Assembly (NCBI GenBank): GCA_020740775.1
Contig: JAHEWK010000005.1
Span: 2,418,001 to 2,482,000 of the forward strand
DNA: 64,000 nt
Direction: 5' to 3'
DNA from: Ilyonectria destructans
Lineage: Eukaryota; Ascomycota; Sordariomycetes; Hypocreales; Nectriaceae
A program made the translations under genes and the position numbers. This document shows, one piece after another, positions 32,925 through 46,693 of this stretch; position 1 is the stretch's first letter; every line of letters starts with the position of its first letter. The notes under the pieces were generated by a model, which had not been told where the DNA came from, did no database searches, and worked only from the letters and a program-made list of their open reading frames with translations.

Positions 32925-33532
32925 TTTGATCCGGCCCCTCCATCTTTGTATGCAGCTGGCTGACAGTAAGTCCGTTGTTTGCGATAGGACAAGAAATCAA
33001 CCGATGCGACCGGAGATTTTATTAATACCATTCACTCGGGACACGTCAGTCAGCACATTATGCAAGCCCCCGTGCCCACAGCCGTTGCCAACCTTATCAT
33101 GACGCTGTTTCCCGTGGGTCGGGTTCCCGCTAATGCAACCCGCTGATGCGCTATGTCCGAGATGTGGGTCGTGGAAGCCAAGTGAATCGTGGAACCGTGG
33201 CATACCTCGGCAACTAGCTATTCCCGACCAGAATTGTATTCTAAAATAGTGCTAAGATGGCATGATATCGGCGATAGTAGTATCACCGAAGATCAGATGT
33301 GTCTAGGGGGAAGAATTGTGCTAGCTATATATAAAAATTCTGCGTCTTAAGTCCGGCTGTTGAAGTTCGGTACAGACTGCAGATGTAACCCACGAGTATA
33401 TATAGACTCATTACTGTGCCGGCCATATTCTAGGTCTTCTCTGCATCCAGAAAATCAAACATCATCTTCGCTTTTACCTCTTATCTATCTCCTCGACGCC
33501 AATTCTTGGCATCATTCAAAACACCAGAAAGC
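32925..33532. promoter_or_regulatory. Promoter region of the zinc alcohol dehydrogenase gene
   Basis: A TATATATAAAAA box lies at 33326-33337, and a second TA-rich element (gtatatatag) at about 33395-33404. A CT-rich leader precedes the start codon at 33533. The clear TATA box suggests an inducible gene. The interval also serves the divergent bZIP/DUF3425-like gene. Confidence 0.6.
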
Positions 33533-34735
33533 ATGGCGACAGACTACGTGTTCGAGGGTTGGCTGGGCCGTACCCCGGAGGCAGTCAAGGGAAAGATGGA
33601 GTGGGGAGCCTTCGAACCTAAGAAGTGGGAAGAAGAGGATGTGGACATCCAAATCACCCACTGCGGTATTTGCGGCTCAGACCTGCACACGCTTCGTTCT
33701 GGCTGGGGCGAGACGCCGTATCGTATGTGCGAATCCTTTCTAAGCCGTGACTACTTGATTAACTCTATTGAAAACAGCATGCTGCGTTGGCCACGAGATT
33801 GTGGGCAAGGCCGTCCGCGTTGGCAGCAATGTGAAGGATATTAAAGTTGGAGACCGTGTTGGAGTTGGTGCACAAGCTCGAAGCTGTCTTCAACCTGATT
33901 GTGTCGAGTGTTCTTCGGGGCAGGAGAACCACTGCCCAAGAGGCGCCGTCAACACATACGGCTCTGTCTACCCCAACGGGGAGGGAAAGTCTTACGGTGG
34001 CTACGCCGACTACAACCGGACGAATGGCCATTTTGTTTTCAAGATCCCAGATGGCTTGTCGTCAGAGGCCGCTGCCCCTATGCTCTGCGGCGGTATTACC
34101 GTGTTTTCCCCGTTAAAGCAGAACGGCTGCGGACCGGGAAAGACGGTTGGTATTGTTGGAGTAGGAGGCCTGGGTCACTTCGGTGTCCTGTTTGCCAAGG
34201 CTCTCGGAGCGGATAAGGTCGTTGGAATTTCACGACGGAGTTCAAAGAAGGACGACGTGCTTGCCCTCGGAGCTGACGCTTATATCGCCACAGAGGATGA
34301 TAAGGACTGGGACAAGAAGAATGCCCGGACTCTCGACTTGATTATCAGCACGGTCTCCAACTCGAACATGCCACTTACTGAATACCTGAGTTTACTCAAG
34401 GTTGGTGGCACGTTTATTCAGGTTGGGTAAGTCATCTCATCTATCTATCTGTTCATCTGTAGACGTGAGGAACTAACCAGGATCACAGGGCCCCTGACGG
34501 AGGTAATCTACCTCCTATCAGCGCGTTTTCTCTTATCGTCAGCGGAATTAAGGTGGGCGGCAGTGCCATCGGATCACCGGCCGACATCAAGGCCATGCTA
34601 GATCTCGCGGTGGAGAAGAAGATCACGCCTTGGGTTGAGACGCGGCCGCTCCGTGAAGCCAATCAAGCCATTGTCGATCTGGAGCAAGGCAAGGCACGCT
34701 ATAGATATGTTTTGGTCAACGAGAAACACGCGTAA
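33533..34735 (+). CDS. Zinc-dependent NADP(H) alcohol dehydrogenase, cinnamyl-alcohol dehydrogenase family (Adh6/7-like)
   Basis: A medium-chain dehydrogenase that interconverts aldehydes and alcohols. Exons are 33533-33722, 33778-34426 and 34489-34735, with introns of 55 and 62 bp, giving 361 residues. Catalytic zinc ligands are Cys 47 (CGICGSDLH) and His 69 with Glu 70 (VGHEIVGKAV, restored by the first splice). Structural zinc cysteines are in SCLQPDCVECSSGQENHC. The Rossmann motif is GIVGVGGLGHFG. The C-terminal ARYRYVLVNE is typical of the family, where broad substrate range and NADPH preference are usual. The specific substrate cannot be read from the sequence. Confidence 0.93.
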
Positions 34736-35992
34736 GCTGAGGAAATATGGTAGGAGCAAGATAGTAACCAGCATGGAGACATGTACACATGAAGAAGACA
34801 GTTTAAAACGCCATGCCAATACGGGACAAAACGGGTGACAACGTATGAGAAGTTATGCACAGTGGAGTCACGTCACTGGAGTGCACGGTGGGGGTCATGC
34901 ATTTTCTTCTCACTGGCCAAAAAGCGGCACTCTCCAGGCTAAGGCTGTCCAGTCTGTCAAGGCCCAGAAGCGCAACCCTGCCGAGAGCATGTGAGACACT
35001 GCCAAAAAGCGTGACCGAAGGCGTCAGGAAGCGGACTAGCGTCACTAGCCACCCGAGATTACGTCACGCGGGCGATGCACCGAGGTGGCTTCGGTCGGGG
35101 CGGCTCCATGGTGCTCCATGATACTCCTTGTCGCTCCATGTGTGAACCTAGGCCTTGCACAGGCCCCTCCCCATCAGCTCCAAGGATCTCCATGGGGGAG
35201 AGGCTGCGGGTGTCGTGCGCGCCATGGGAGTTGCTGCCACTCAGCCTCAAGGCAGCCAACCAACCTGCGGCGCAGGTTTATCATTGGTTGCGTCGGCCTT
35301 TTAGCCGTGGCCCTTGTTTGGTCCCAGACAAGTGGAAATCCGGAACAAGGGGTGGCGAGTTCCGGTTCGGTGCTGGCGACAGTAACGGTGACGTCCCTTG
35401 TCCCGTTTGCTTCCCTGGTTGTGCACCTTCAGCTGCGGTCCGGTTGGTCAAGCGGACTGATTTTCGTACTTGGGATCATGTGGTTACTTGGTTATGTAGG
35501 TATGTTCTTGTTGTTGGGGCGGGTTCTTTTCTCTTTGGGTGGTGTCAACACTTTTCATCTCGAGTATTTAATTCTCTCTCCTTCCCCCTTTGGAAGTTCC
35601 CGTTTGTGGCTGCCTCTTCTTTGGACAAGTCTCGTGTCCTTTATTACCTACGTATTTAACCAACAAGCCGAGTAGCCGTTCCTTATCGTGCTTTGGGCTA
35701 ACGTCAACGAATCGACCAGCCTCTAAAAAGCCCACCCCCGGCGGCCTGATAAGCGCACTCCCACACACTGCAGCTAGCCCTTGCCTTCCATCCCTCCCTA
35801 CTTTGGTGCGCGGGGGGAAAGAACGACCCGGCGCGCTGTCTCCTGCATCTGCATGTACCAACCTGCATCTCAGCTTCTCAGTCCGTCTTGACTCACTCAC
35901 CTTCCTCACTACCCTTCACCGCGTTTCTTCTCCTCCCTCTTCTCGAGCAATTGAAGGGAATTTGTGCCTTTTAACACGACTTCTCGCGCGTC
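34736..35992. other. Intergenic region and promoter/leader of the choline kinase gene
   Basis: About 1.26 kb. The 35.5-35.99 kb part is CT-rich on the plus strand, as expected for a fungal promoter and leader. No other gene recognised. Confidence 0.55.
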
Positions 35993-38775
35993 ATGTCTGC
36001 GGCGCCCTCGCCTAACCCCGCGCCGAGCAATGGCCTCCATCCGCCTTTGCGCTCGGCTCTCAAGTGCGATGACGATGGCGACCGCCCTCCGCCCTCCAGC
36101 GGCTCCCTGAAAGGTACGTTCCAATGCACTTTGTAACCACAGTCCTCGTCTGCTGTTGCTTATGGCCCTGTTCAATCCCTTACCCGTCTGCACTCCCCTG
36201 TCCTGCGCTGAGTCGTGAGCCCTGTTCAACTCGAACGCGCCGCAACTGCTGAGCCTGGCAACCCACGGGTTGGGACCCTGGCACGTCTTATCGCCAGTGT
36301 GGTGGGCATGCCATGCCATGATGTGGTGACACTCAGCAAGGCCACGTCTGCTCTGTGAGATTGCGGAATGGCACGAGAGGCCCTGCTCTGCGCTCAAGTG
36401 AGTGCCTTCTCGCCAGTGACCTTTCTTTCCCTTTCAAAGTTCAACTCATCGTTGTTCTGCTGAAACTCCACGTGCTTGTTGCCAAGAAATGGAATTCGCC
36501 CATGAACTCGTGCCCTGGAATGTGAGGATGGAGCTCACATGGAAAACAGCTGTGCAGATTGCCGACACCGAGCCAGAGGTTCAACTGCTCGAGGATGAGT
36601 CCCAGCCCATGAGGCAGTTTCCCGCCGGCCCTAAGCGGCGCTTGAGTGGAAAGCTACCTCCCTGCCAGCTTCCCAACGGCTCATCCAGGTCTTCACTCAG
36701 TGAGAGCTCTGCGTCTATTCGTCCTACCGAGGACACGTCCAACCCCCCTCCACAACACAGTCATCGCCGCCAGTACTACAGCGAGAAGCTGCTTGCCCAA
36801 GTTAACGACTGGTTGGAGCACGAGAAACGAAAGGCCACAGCTCGGAAGCCGAAGCCCCGCCGACGCAAGTCTAAGTCCCCTCCTAAAGACGGACAAGACA
36901 GTGAGCGCCTTACCCGCGAGGACAAAGAGCAGTCTCAGAATGGCCGTGCTCGGTCAGAGTCTGTCGACTCCCAGTCGAGCGACATTTCCTTTGATCGACT
37001 CCAACGCATTCTTGAGGAATCCATGGCGCACTTGGGCTTCAATTCAGTTCCGCACTTCAGTCCCAAGTTGACTCGCCCTCGACACCGCAAGTCAAGCTCA
37101 CGCAACTCGTTGCGCGCTGCCTCATCCGACACTGATTATGTCGACGGAGATGCTATTGTTCCTAGTTGTGATGCCTGGCTTGACAACTCCAAGACCATGA
37201 GCTACGGAGGTGGTGCTGCAGGCACAGAAGACGCCACCTCGGGCTCCGACTCCAAGGTCGAAAAGGAGCGCGAGGCTTGGCTGAGTTTCAAGAACGAGAT
37301 CATTCGCATCGCCCATACCCTGAGACTCAAGGGATGGAGGCGAATCCCGTTGGGCGGTGGTGACAGCATCTCCGTTGAGCGTCTGAGTGGCGCTCTAACC
37401 AACGCTGTCTACGTTGTGAACCCTCCTGCCGACATGGGCGAAGTTGATGGCAAAGCTCCCCCGCCCAAAATCCTCCTTCGTGTCTATGGACCTCAAGTTG
37501 AGCACCTGATTGATCGTGAAAATGAGCTTCAGGTCCTGCAGAGGCTCGCCCGGAAGAGGATCGGACCTCGTTTGCTAGGCACTTTCCAGAATGGCCGTTT
37601 CGAGCAATTTTTCAACGCCATTACATTGACACCCCTGGATCTTCGCGACCAGTACATATCTAGACAGATTGCCAAGCGTATGCGAGAGCTCCACGTAGGT
37701 ATCGAACTGCTGCCGCACGAGAGACAGAATGGGCCGAACGTGTGGAGGAACTGGGACCAATGGCTAGAAAATGTCGATCGGATCACTACCTTCTTGGACA
37801 ATCAGTTCGAAAAGGAGACACAAACTATCCAACACGACTCCGTCCTCCACGCGTGGAAGAATATTGGCTATGTATGCGGTGCCCCTTGGCCGCAGTTCAA
37901 GGAGACGGTGTTCAAATATCGCGCCTACCTTGAGGGCCGTTACAATGGTCGGAAGGACATCAACAACCGACTCGTGTTTGCCCACAGTGATGTAAGTGGA
38001 CCTAATACCCTGTCGTCTGATATGCTACTCACAATGCCCTCAATAGACACAATACGGCAACATCCTTCGAGTTCGACCGGACGATGAAAAATCGCCGCTA
38101 CTCCAACCCGCCAACCAGCATAAGCAGCTCATCGTCATCGATTTTGAGTACGCAGGCGCTAATCTTCCGGGCATCGAATTTGCGAACCACTTTACGGAGT
38201 GGACGTACAACTACCACGATGCCGTAACCTCATACGCCTGCAACGAGCGGCGATACCCCACCGTGGAGGAGCAGAAGCGATTTATCAAGGCCTACGTCGA
38301 TCACCGACCCCGATTCCCCTCGACCACTACCTCTACCCCCCTCATGGCACCCTCGGATGGAAGCCTCTCGAGTGGCCCCTCGACACCGCTTGTTCAAGCT
38401 CATCCTGGTCCCAGCTCAAACTCCATTGTCGACTTCATGCTTGATGCGCGCGTCCCTCCTGGTGGATGGACTGCTGCGGAGCGCGCCAATGAGGAGCAGA
38501 GCGACCAGCGCGTGCGAGAGCTCTTGGAGGAGGCCAGGCTGTGGCGTCCCGCCAACCATGTCCAGTGGATTGCGTGGGGTATCGTGCAGGCCAAGGTCCC
38601 TGGCCTCGATGAATCAGTTACAGAAGAGGATGTGGGTCCGGATGAGTTTGACTACCTAAGATATACCCAGGACCGAGCCATGTTCTTCTGGGGCGACTGC
38701 GTGCAGATTGGACTTGTCAAAGCTGAGGAGTTACCGAAAGCGCTGCAATCGCGATTGAAGATTGTTGATTACTAA
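35993..38775 (+). CDS. Choline/ethanolamine kinase
   Basis: It phosphorylates choline or ethanolamine in the first step of the CDP-choline (Kennedy) pathway. Proposed exons are 35993-36113, 36550-37991 and 38047-38775, giving about 763 residues. The first intron (436 bp) has a clear GTACGT donor. The acceptor is ambiguous: ACAG before 36550 is preferred, and CCAAG before 36488 is also in phase. A long disordered basic N-terminus (about 1-280) is followed by the kinase fold: SGALTNAVYVV, ILLRVYG with the ATP-binding region, the Brenner-type loop VFAHSDTQYGNIL (joined across the second intron), the metal-binding IDFEYAGAN, and FANHFTEW. The long N-terminal extension, probably a regulatory region, is known in fungal homologues. 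Confidence 0.9.
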
Positions 38776-39181
38776 GGGCTTCATTTTATGAGGCCTCGAC
38801 GTAAATGCAATCTAGAGAGTTGAGAACCTGGTCTAGGTGCGTAGCGATGAGCTGCAAATATGCCGATGATGGCCGAGGTGGCCTCCAGTCGCTGGACGCA
38901 AAACCAGGCAGGCTGGCATACCGAACCTAAGTAAGCAAGGTTCTAAGATTGTGAACTCGGTCCAAAGTCCTGCCGTTCTTCTTGTTGTACCTACTTTTGT
39001 TATTCATACCAAACATAACCAGAAAAAAGAAATAAAATTATTCCTCCTTTACGAACTTGTTATTGTATATTTACATGAGTCTTATCATGCATCTAGACGC
39101 ATCACCTATCTCCCATGCTCAAGGTATCTAGCACAACTCGCTCTCGAATGTACATTTGGCGCAGCAAATCAGAATATGAGT
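38776..39181. other. Convergent 3' flanks
   Basis: About 400 bp between the choline kinase and BTB gene stop codons. No gene recognised. Confidence 0.6.
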
Positions 39182-41345
39182 TTAAGCATCGAGCTTTAGT
39201 CGGTCTAGCATGGCATCGATCTTTCCGAGTAGGATCTGGTAGTTGATGGCATCCGAAGCAAATTCATCTTCTGCGACCTCGCCATCAAGTGTGCGCACCG
39301 CTCCGGGTTTCTCCGCCTCGCTCTGGCTCTCAACTCCATTCGAGGTCCCATTCGCCTCTGGTATAGTGGCGGGTGCATCACCTTCAGTGATAGTCGCCTG
39401 CTCAGCCAAGGCTGCGGCCAGTTCGGCTTCAATTTCGCCGTCCTCGTCCATCATCTCGTCGAGGCCGGCATCCTCGAAGCGCAGGCGGAAGCGATCTGAG
39501 AGGTAGTATCGAATATCATCGAGCAATTCGATCGTGTCAGTCTCTTCACGTGAGCGCAGGCGCTGGGCACTCTCGTTGATGAGGTCCTGGAACTCCGGCT
39601 CGTCGATGTAGTCTTCGAGACGATAGGCGAGGTACCGGGCTGCAAACTCCTCAAGACGTTGCACGCGCAGGTCCCATGCTGCGTGGATGACGTCGTAGAT
39701 GTTGATTGGCTCCATCTCCACTTGCTCCTTCGTCTCTTCATTCCCATTAACTGCCTTTTCATTCTCGGTATCGGTCTCGTGTCCATGAGTCCGGTCAATG
39801 AGAACGTTGGCTGTGCCGCTACCGAGCGTGCTGATGGCGACGGCGGCTTTCGTCTTGAGATTGTCAAGGAACAGCATATCAGCGGCATAAAGCAAGTCGA
39901 GCGCGTGCTCGAGCGGACACACGACAGTCTCAGTATATATGAAAGAGAGGATGATTTCGAGGACGGCCGGCGTGCAGTCGACGGTGATGACGCGCAGGTG
40001 GTCGGCACGCCGCGATTCGACGAAGTCGCCAGAGAACATCTTCTCAAAGTACTCACTGCGGATAAGCATGGCTTTGTGCGCGGGGTAGAGTACGGATTTC
40101 CTCTTCTTGAAGGGTTTGCCACCGTCGCCGGCTGGGCCAATGGGGATGGTTGGGGCTTCTTCCACCAAGTTGCGATCTTCGTCTTGCTCCGCGTCACTCG
40201 GCTCATCTGCACGCAGGAGCACATCGGCGAACATGGCGTTGTCGTACTGCCACTTGACATCCTTGACACGATCCGTGTCTACAACCATTTTGTGGCCCTT
40301 GACACTGCTCTGGAAAAAGCTCTCCAGTTGGCCTCGTGCTCGCTCGATCTCATCCTGATACCGTTGGCGGGCGAGTCGCCTGTCCGACCCGGCGAGAATG
40401 GCCTCCCATAGCTGTTCGACCTCGAGCTGCTTGCTGATCTTATCCAAGCCCTTAGCAACGTCTTCCTCTGATGAGGATGCCCCCTGCGGAGCAAGATCTC
40501 GCGGGACTTCGCCAAGGTAAAGATACCTTAGCACAATTTGAAACGCCTCTGGCGGGATCGCATCTGCGAGTTTCAACGTCGCCGTACCCGGGGCGGCGGT
40601 GAGTTTCCTGTGGAAATATGGTGAGCGGGAGGCAAGCAGAAACTTGTGCACCTCGAAGGAGCGGTCGTTGGCGACGAGGGCAACGTCGGAGGTTCTGGGG
40701 GAGACGCGACCGAGCAGAGTCGATATATGGGTGGTCCAGTAGACATAGGGGTCGGTGGACTTGGAGAAGTCATACTGCAACAGGAGGTTGCGGATCCGGT
40801 CGTTGAGGGCGTTGTAGATACAGCGCTCGCCTTGGAATGTGTTGCGTTCCGCGAGGGCGCCTAGAGATGGTATTTGTGAGTGTATGTCGGAGTTTTGTCT
40901 CATGTCTCATCTTCGGACATAAGATAGACAAGATAGACAAGATAACCCATGAGAAACATGACTTGTGAAATCGATCGACGTACCGGCTTCTAATAGAAGT
41001 TGAACAAGTTCATAATGTCCACAGAGACTGGCCTGTTGCGGTGTTAGAATCTCGTTTTGATCTCATCTCATCTCTTCATAGTCACTATCTCCGAAACCCC
41101 CGCCTTTCGCCTTAAATACCTACAATAATCAGGGGCGTATAGTCGAAGTGATCCTTTCCATTGATGTTGACGCCCCGGCTGATGAGCTCCTGGCAGGTTC
41201 GCAGATCGCCATGGCGGCAGGCCGTCAGGAACTCGTGGAACTCGGGGCTGTCGTCGAGCGGGTTCTCATCCCGCAGCACGCCGCTCTTTATGAGGATTGC
41301 CTCCTGGGCGAGCGTGCCCTCGAGCTCATCCTTTCGGAGAACCAT
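39182..41345 (-). CDS. Ankyrin and double BTB/POZ domain protein (ABTB1/BPOZ-like)
   Basis: Minus-strand exons are 41345-41124, 41032-40984 and 40860-39182, with introns of 91 and 123 bp, giving 649 residues. Exons 1-2 encode one or two ankyrin repeats (EFLTACRHGDLRTCQELI, then TPLIIASLCGHYELVQLLL, joined by the first splice). Two BTB/POZ domains follow: TSDVALVANDRSFEVHKFLL, and MFADVLLRADEP with YPAHKAMLIRSEYFEKMF. The C-terminus is acidic and Ala/Glu-rich. Proteins of this build act as Cullin-3 substrate adaptors; substrate unknown. The exon 2/3 junction gives LLLEAGALAERN, as expected for an ankyrin unit. It is divergent from the NIMA-family kinase. Confidence 0.88.
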
Positions 41346-42035
41346 GGCGGGGAAAATAAGTATTTGGGATGAAATAGGAGATATAAAGAGATCGAGGGAT
41401 AATTTATATAATTTTCTTCTCCCCGGCTTATTGCCTTTTTTAGTGGTTGCTCGTTTGATGGTGATTATCAAAGCAGCTACCAGCACTCGTCCCCCTCCAA
41501 ACCCCTCCAAAAGTCGCCATCACCAATCCCACTTGCGGGCCAGCCAATCACCGGCCCCACGTCCCTGTCGCCCCACATCCCGGAACGACGTCATCTTATC
41601 TCCGCCGGCCGTATCGTTATCGATAAGCCCGACCGGCTCTTCTCCGGCAAGTTTCGGTGACCGACAGGCCGGCCGCCTTAGGGCGTTGCCATGGCACCCG
41701 GGCTAGCTGTTTACTTTCCAATGAGAACCGCCGATGGGACGACGAACAAGGGTCCGCAAGTGGATGGTGCACGACCATCAAACCTCAAGCGCCGCAACTC
41801 TCCACCGCTCTCTCTCCTCTTCCTCTGAACCTTAGCAACAAACAACCGGGTTCGCTACTAACAACAGCAGGGTTTTCTGTCTTGTGTGCTTTTTGTTTTC
41901 TTGATGAGCCATTGTCGCCTTTCATTTATTCACTGATACCCGACCCATCGTCAACGCCGCCTGTGCAAGTTGTCAGAGAACCCTTACTGCATGGGTTAAG
42001 AGTCACGACGGTTATTGACCGTGAATTGCATCATC
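41346..42035. promoter_or_regulatory. Bidirectional promoter region, BTB protein / NIMA-family kinase
   Basis: A 690-bp divergent interval with CT-rich segments on the plus strand (about 41800-41830) and a TTATATAATTTT element at about 41404-41415. Confidence 0.55.
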
Positions 42036-44322
42036 ATGTCTTCCGAGGACAAGTACGAAACGCTGGAGAAGATTGGTAAGTCCAGCCACCGCCTCTCCCT
42101 CAACCGCAATTGCCATTCGGTTGCGCTTCGCTCGGATTTGGAGCTGACCCGTTGCCTCTCTTCACGTTCACAGGCCATGGCTCCTTTGGTGTCATCCGCA
42201 AAGTCCGTCGCAAGGTCGACGGCTTCATCATGTGCCGCAAAGAAATCTCGTACCTCCGCATGTCGCAGAAGGAGCGCGAGCAGCTCCACGCCGAGTTCCA
42301 GATCCTCTCGCACCTCCGACACGACAACATCGTCGCCTACTACCACCGCGAGCACCTCAAAGTCAGCCAGGACCTTCACCTCTATATGGAGTACTGCGGG
42401 AACGGAGATCTGGGCCGCGTGATCAAGGACCTTACACTCAAGGGCCAGCGGGCACAGGAGAGCTTTGTGTGGAGCATTTTTAGCCAGCTTGTCATGGCTC
42501 TTTACCGATGCCACTACGGGGTTGATCCCCCAGAGGTTGGCGGCAATGTCCTGGGACTTATCCAGGGAACTGCTTCGGATAACCCCAAGGTGCCGTCTGG
42601 AACAATGACAATTCTGCACCGAGATCTGAAGCCCGAGAATGGTAAGCAGGCCGGATGCCGATTTCAAACAATAACACGAGTCACACGACTAACACTGTAC
42701 TAGTCTTCCTTGGTGAGGACAACTCCGTGAAGCTAGGCGACTTTGGTCTCTCCAAGATGATCAAGTCCCACGACTTCGCCTCCACATACGTTGGCACCCC
42801 ATTCTACATGTCGCCCGAGATCTGTGCCGCCGAGAAGTACACCCTAAAGTCGGACATCTGGTCCCTCGGCTGCATCATCTACGAGCTCTGCGCCCGCGAG
42901 CCGCCCTTCAACGCCAAGACTCACTTCCAGCTGGTCCAGAAGATCAAGGAAGGCAAGTTCCCAGCGTTGCCGGAGGTCTACTCGCCTGAGCTCGGCCAAG
43001 TCATCAAGGACTGCCTCCGAGTGAACCCAGACCGAAGACCCGACACAACGCAGCTCCTGAACCTACCCGTGGTCAAGCTGATGCGGAAGGAGAAGGAGGT
43101 TGTCGATGTCAACAAGAATCTCAAGGCGAGAGAGGACGCTCTCCGTAAGAAGGAGAGAGAGGTCAACGAGAGACTGGCCAACCTGGAACGAGAGACGGAC
43201 CTGATCCGGGAGGAGCTGGACTCTTCTATGAGACGGGAGTGGGAGGTCAAGGCGCGTCTGGAGATTGATCGCCTGGTCAACGCTGAGATGGACCGCCTAA
43301 ACAAGCGCTTCGAGGACGAGATCCAAGCACGCGTCGAGGCCGAGCTGCAAAAGAAGACAGTATCATTCGCGCCGTCCCGGCCAGAAAGTCAGAATGAGGA
43401 CTTCCCGCCGCTCAGCAAGCACGAGTATCCACAATCATCTGTCGGCACCAGCGGCGATGAGTTCCCTTCAACCACGGATATTTCCGAGTACTCTATCGAC
43501 AGTCCCGACAGCTCACGAGAGACCAAGAAGGCCACGCGCACTCCATTTGGTCGCGCGCAGACAATGTTTGTTGGACATGCCGGCACGCCCATGGACATTG
43601 AGATGGGCTCACCCAGTCCCATTGCCATTGCGTCGCTGTCGCTGTCGCCGCGACGCAACGGGGCCACCAAGGCTCCCACTCATAACTCGGGCAACATCTT
43701 CGCTGCCAATGCCAACGGCAGCTCGGGCGACCCACGATGGGACCTCGCCCGTGATGCGTTCACTGACTCGGATGAGGAGGATATCTGCCCGTCGCCTACT
43801 CGCAACATCAGGTCATCCAAGAACCCCTTCACCTCGAAGTCACGGCCTGTCCTCACTTCGCAGAAGTCGGGTCCTATGAACCGCCTCAAGCCTCAGGCGT
43901 CCAACCCGGGCCTCGTCTCGAAGTGCACATTGCCCCCTCTTGAGTCTGGCCCACGGTCGCCCAACCGCCGCCTCAGCAAGATCCCCTCGGCGGCGAGCCT
44001 CCAGGCCGACATTGGTGTCGGTTTGACGCGCAAGCAGTCGCTGAAGAAGAGTGGCGACGAAGGGCTCGGCAAGGTCGCGGCCAAGAACAACATCAAGGGC
44101 CGCACGCTTGTTGAGCTTCAGCAGGCCCGCGCAGGTGGCCGCCCTCTCAGCGCCGTCGTCCTGCCCAGCACTGGCGAGAACGTGAGCCCCAAGAGGGCAT
44201 TCCGTGAGCGTCTAGGCATTGAGCGCAAGTCCAGCGGCGACGAGCCTGCTGTGTGGGACCCGGATTGCGATGAGATGCCGAGTCCTTTCCTAGTACGCGC
44301 GCGACGTATCGCCAGGGTGTAG
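42036..44322 (+). CDS. nimA: NIMA-family (Nek) serine/threonine protein kinase
   Basis: NIMA kinases drive entry into mitosis in Aspergillus nidulans. Yeast Kin3 is related. Exons are 42036-42075, 42174-42641 and 42704-44322, with introns of 98 and 62 bp, giving 708 residues. The N-terminal kinase domain has the Gly-loop GHGSFG (14-19), the catalytic Lys 36 in CRKEI, HRDLKPEN with Asp 164 (split by the second intron), DFG at 182-184, and the activation loop ASTYVGTPFYMSPEI with Thr 197. An insert before the HRD motif (GVDPPEVGGNVLG...) is typical of the fungal NIMA family. A coiled coil follows (about 310-420). The C-terminal half is Ser/Pro-rich and basic, with many possible CDK sites (SPNRR, SPKR). 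Confidence 0.92.
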
Positions 44323-46639
44323 TCTGCCTCGGTGTTGGTCACTCAAAGTGCCTTAATGAATGGAGATGTTGGAGAGAAGAGATGAGAGGTGTTGATGAAT
44401 GTTAGATGGGAGGGGATACCACGCATGGCATGACAGCCACAAACATCTGTCATATTATTTTTCCTTTGTCTCTTTACAGAATGAACTGGCAGCGGAGGAA
44501 TTAACTACTTGGACGGTTAGGGGCTGGTTGGTATTACGTTACATGACACGGCGGAGGGTGGAGGATGTCGTGCCTTTCATCAACATCTGATGGAGGGCGC
44601 TTGGAAACTGGCGTGGAAACAAGTGGTAACTTGGAAAGGGATCTTCGGGCGTTTGGGCGTGTGGGGAACAACATGTCATGGTTGTGTTGTTACCTCTCCC
44701 CTTGTTTGTTGTTGAGGTTTGGATTCTGGGATGAATTACGGGCGGATTGGCACTACCTTCATGATGGTCGATCGTTCGAGGGGGCGTTGGAAGCTGTTGC
44801 CAGGGAATTGTTTTTGTATATGTTTTAGACGTTGTAAAAAACCTACTGTCAACGAAATATTGCAGCGTGCACTTGATGGTTGACTAGATGTGACTCGACT
44901 AAGTAATGATCTTCCCGAGCGCGGCAGTTGGGTAGCGTAGTTCTAAACTCGGGCAGCTAGTCTAGACATCCAGAATTGCATTGAGGAGTCTCAACGACTG
45001 AACTGGGTTGAGTGTTCATCTAGGGCGCATTTTTCGAATCTTTGTGTCAATTGGTGTCTAATATACTATTTATTGTCTAGTCAGTCAACCTTTCACCCCC
45101 ATTATACGGCACCATCTCAACTACAGCCTGTATCGTGGCTTCTGCTTACAGGGCATCAGAAGCCCAGAGCTGAGACGAAATATTTACCTGACAATGCAAA
45201 GTTTGCCTAGGTGATCGGATGACCATCCAGCTGCAGAGTTAAGAAGACTATTATGGGCCACGGACCTCATTCCGATTCATCATTTACAACGAAGAGCCTC
45301 CTCGTTGGCATCTCCAACAACACAAACCCAACTGTGGATCCTCGCCGGCAGTTGTGTGAATCGCCAGCCCTGTAGGCACCCGGGCGATTAACATGCACGT
45401 ATGACTCGAGTGACGGGCTCAATTCCAGCACTGCCAACACCGATTGGCTCTGCTGTCAAGACCCCTCTACAGGCGGCATGCCTTGCCAGCAGATGCGCCG
45501 AATCCGTTGGTCGGGACATCGGATGATAGTTCTGTCTACTGTCTACGCCTCTGCTCCAAGTCCAACACGAGGTCACAGCATTTCCTAATCGGGGAATCGG
45601 CTGCCCCGGACTTCGCGGGGATTATCCAGACTTACATCCAATAACTGGACGATGCCGACGGAGCACACCCACGGCGAGCGCATGGAGGCGTCGTCTTACA
45701 CTGGGCTGCATACCGAGGCCATCCACAACATACAACAGCAACCAAAAGCCGCCATCACATTCGATGCACCAGCCCGTGGCATCGCTTCCAGCGGAACCCA
45801 CAAAACGAAGCTTACCCCCATCTCGATTTCCTATTTCCGAGTGCAGCATCGCCCCGATCACCATTCATCGCGTGTTCCCCCACTCCAAGACCCCCCCTAG
45901 ACGGACAATCGTCATCCGCCGCGTTGGGCAGCACTGCGTCACGACCAGTCGCCTGGTTCTGGCCCATGGACACGAGCCACGCAACCCTTCGGCCCTGCGT
46001 GCGAAGCTGCACCCCAGCCAGTCGTTGCGGCAGGGCGGTGCGTGATGAGAGGCTGCATCTTGCATAGTCCTGCTACTGCGCGGCCTAAGCCGTCTTGAGA
46101 AGACCATCTTCATTTTTGGGATTGCGCATTAGCATCGGGCATGTTATCTCACAGCTGCACGCATGCGTCACGACTTCGGGGACTTGAGGAGGAGGCACGA
46201 GAGGCACACGGACGGCGTTTCGAGCCAGATCATCTTGGTTGTTTTGTATGTCGCGAAACTAGAGTTTAGAGTCCAAATAATTCAACACAATAAAGGGGGT
46301 ATTTTCATATAAAAAAACCACATTGACCCGGCGATTTTGCAAATACGGGGGGGTTAAGACGTGCATAAACGCCACGAGGCCGAGAAGCCTCAAAGTCTGA
46401 CCTCCGGCAAGCATCAAGGCAATATAAGAGGATCAACGCCGGTAGCCACCAATCCGAAAAATAACAAAAGCAACAAACAAACATTAACCAGCCGTGAGGC
46501 CAATTCCATCTTGCGTAGCCGCGAGGCCCGTCAATCTTCCAATACCACGATCCAGGCGCCTCCGTTAGAATCCATGTCGTACGGTCTCAAGTGGCGAGGA
46601 GGGGATGAACCCCCCGGTCTTGAGTGTGTAAGTGTGTGT

Positions 46640-46693
<54 letters not shown>

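Noticed and set aside
42110..42703. Plus-strand frame starting inside intron 1 of the NIMA-family gene
   Set aside because: It is the kinase exon read on through intron sequences. The conserved start is the short exon at 42036-42075.
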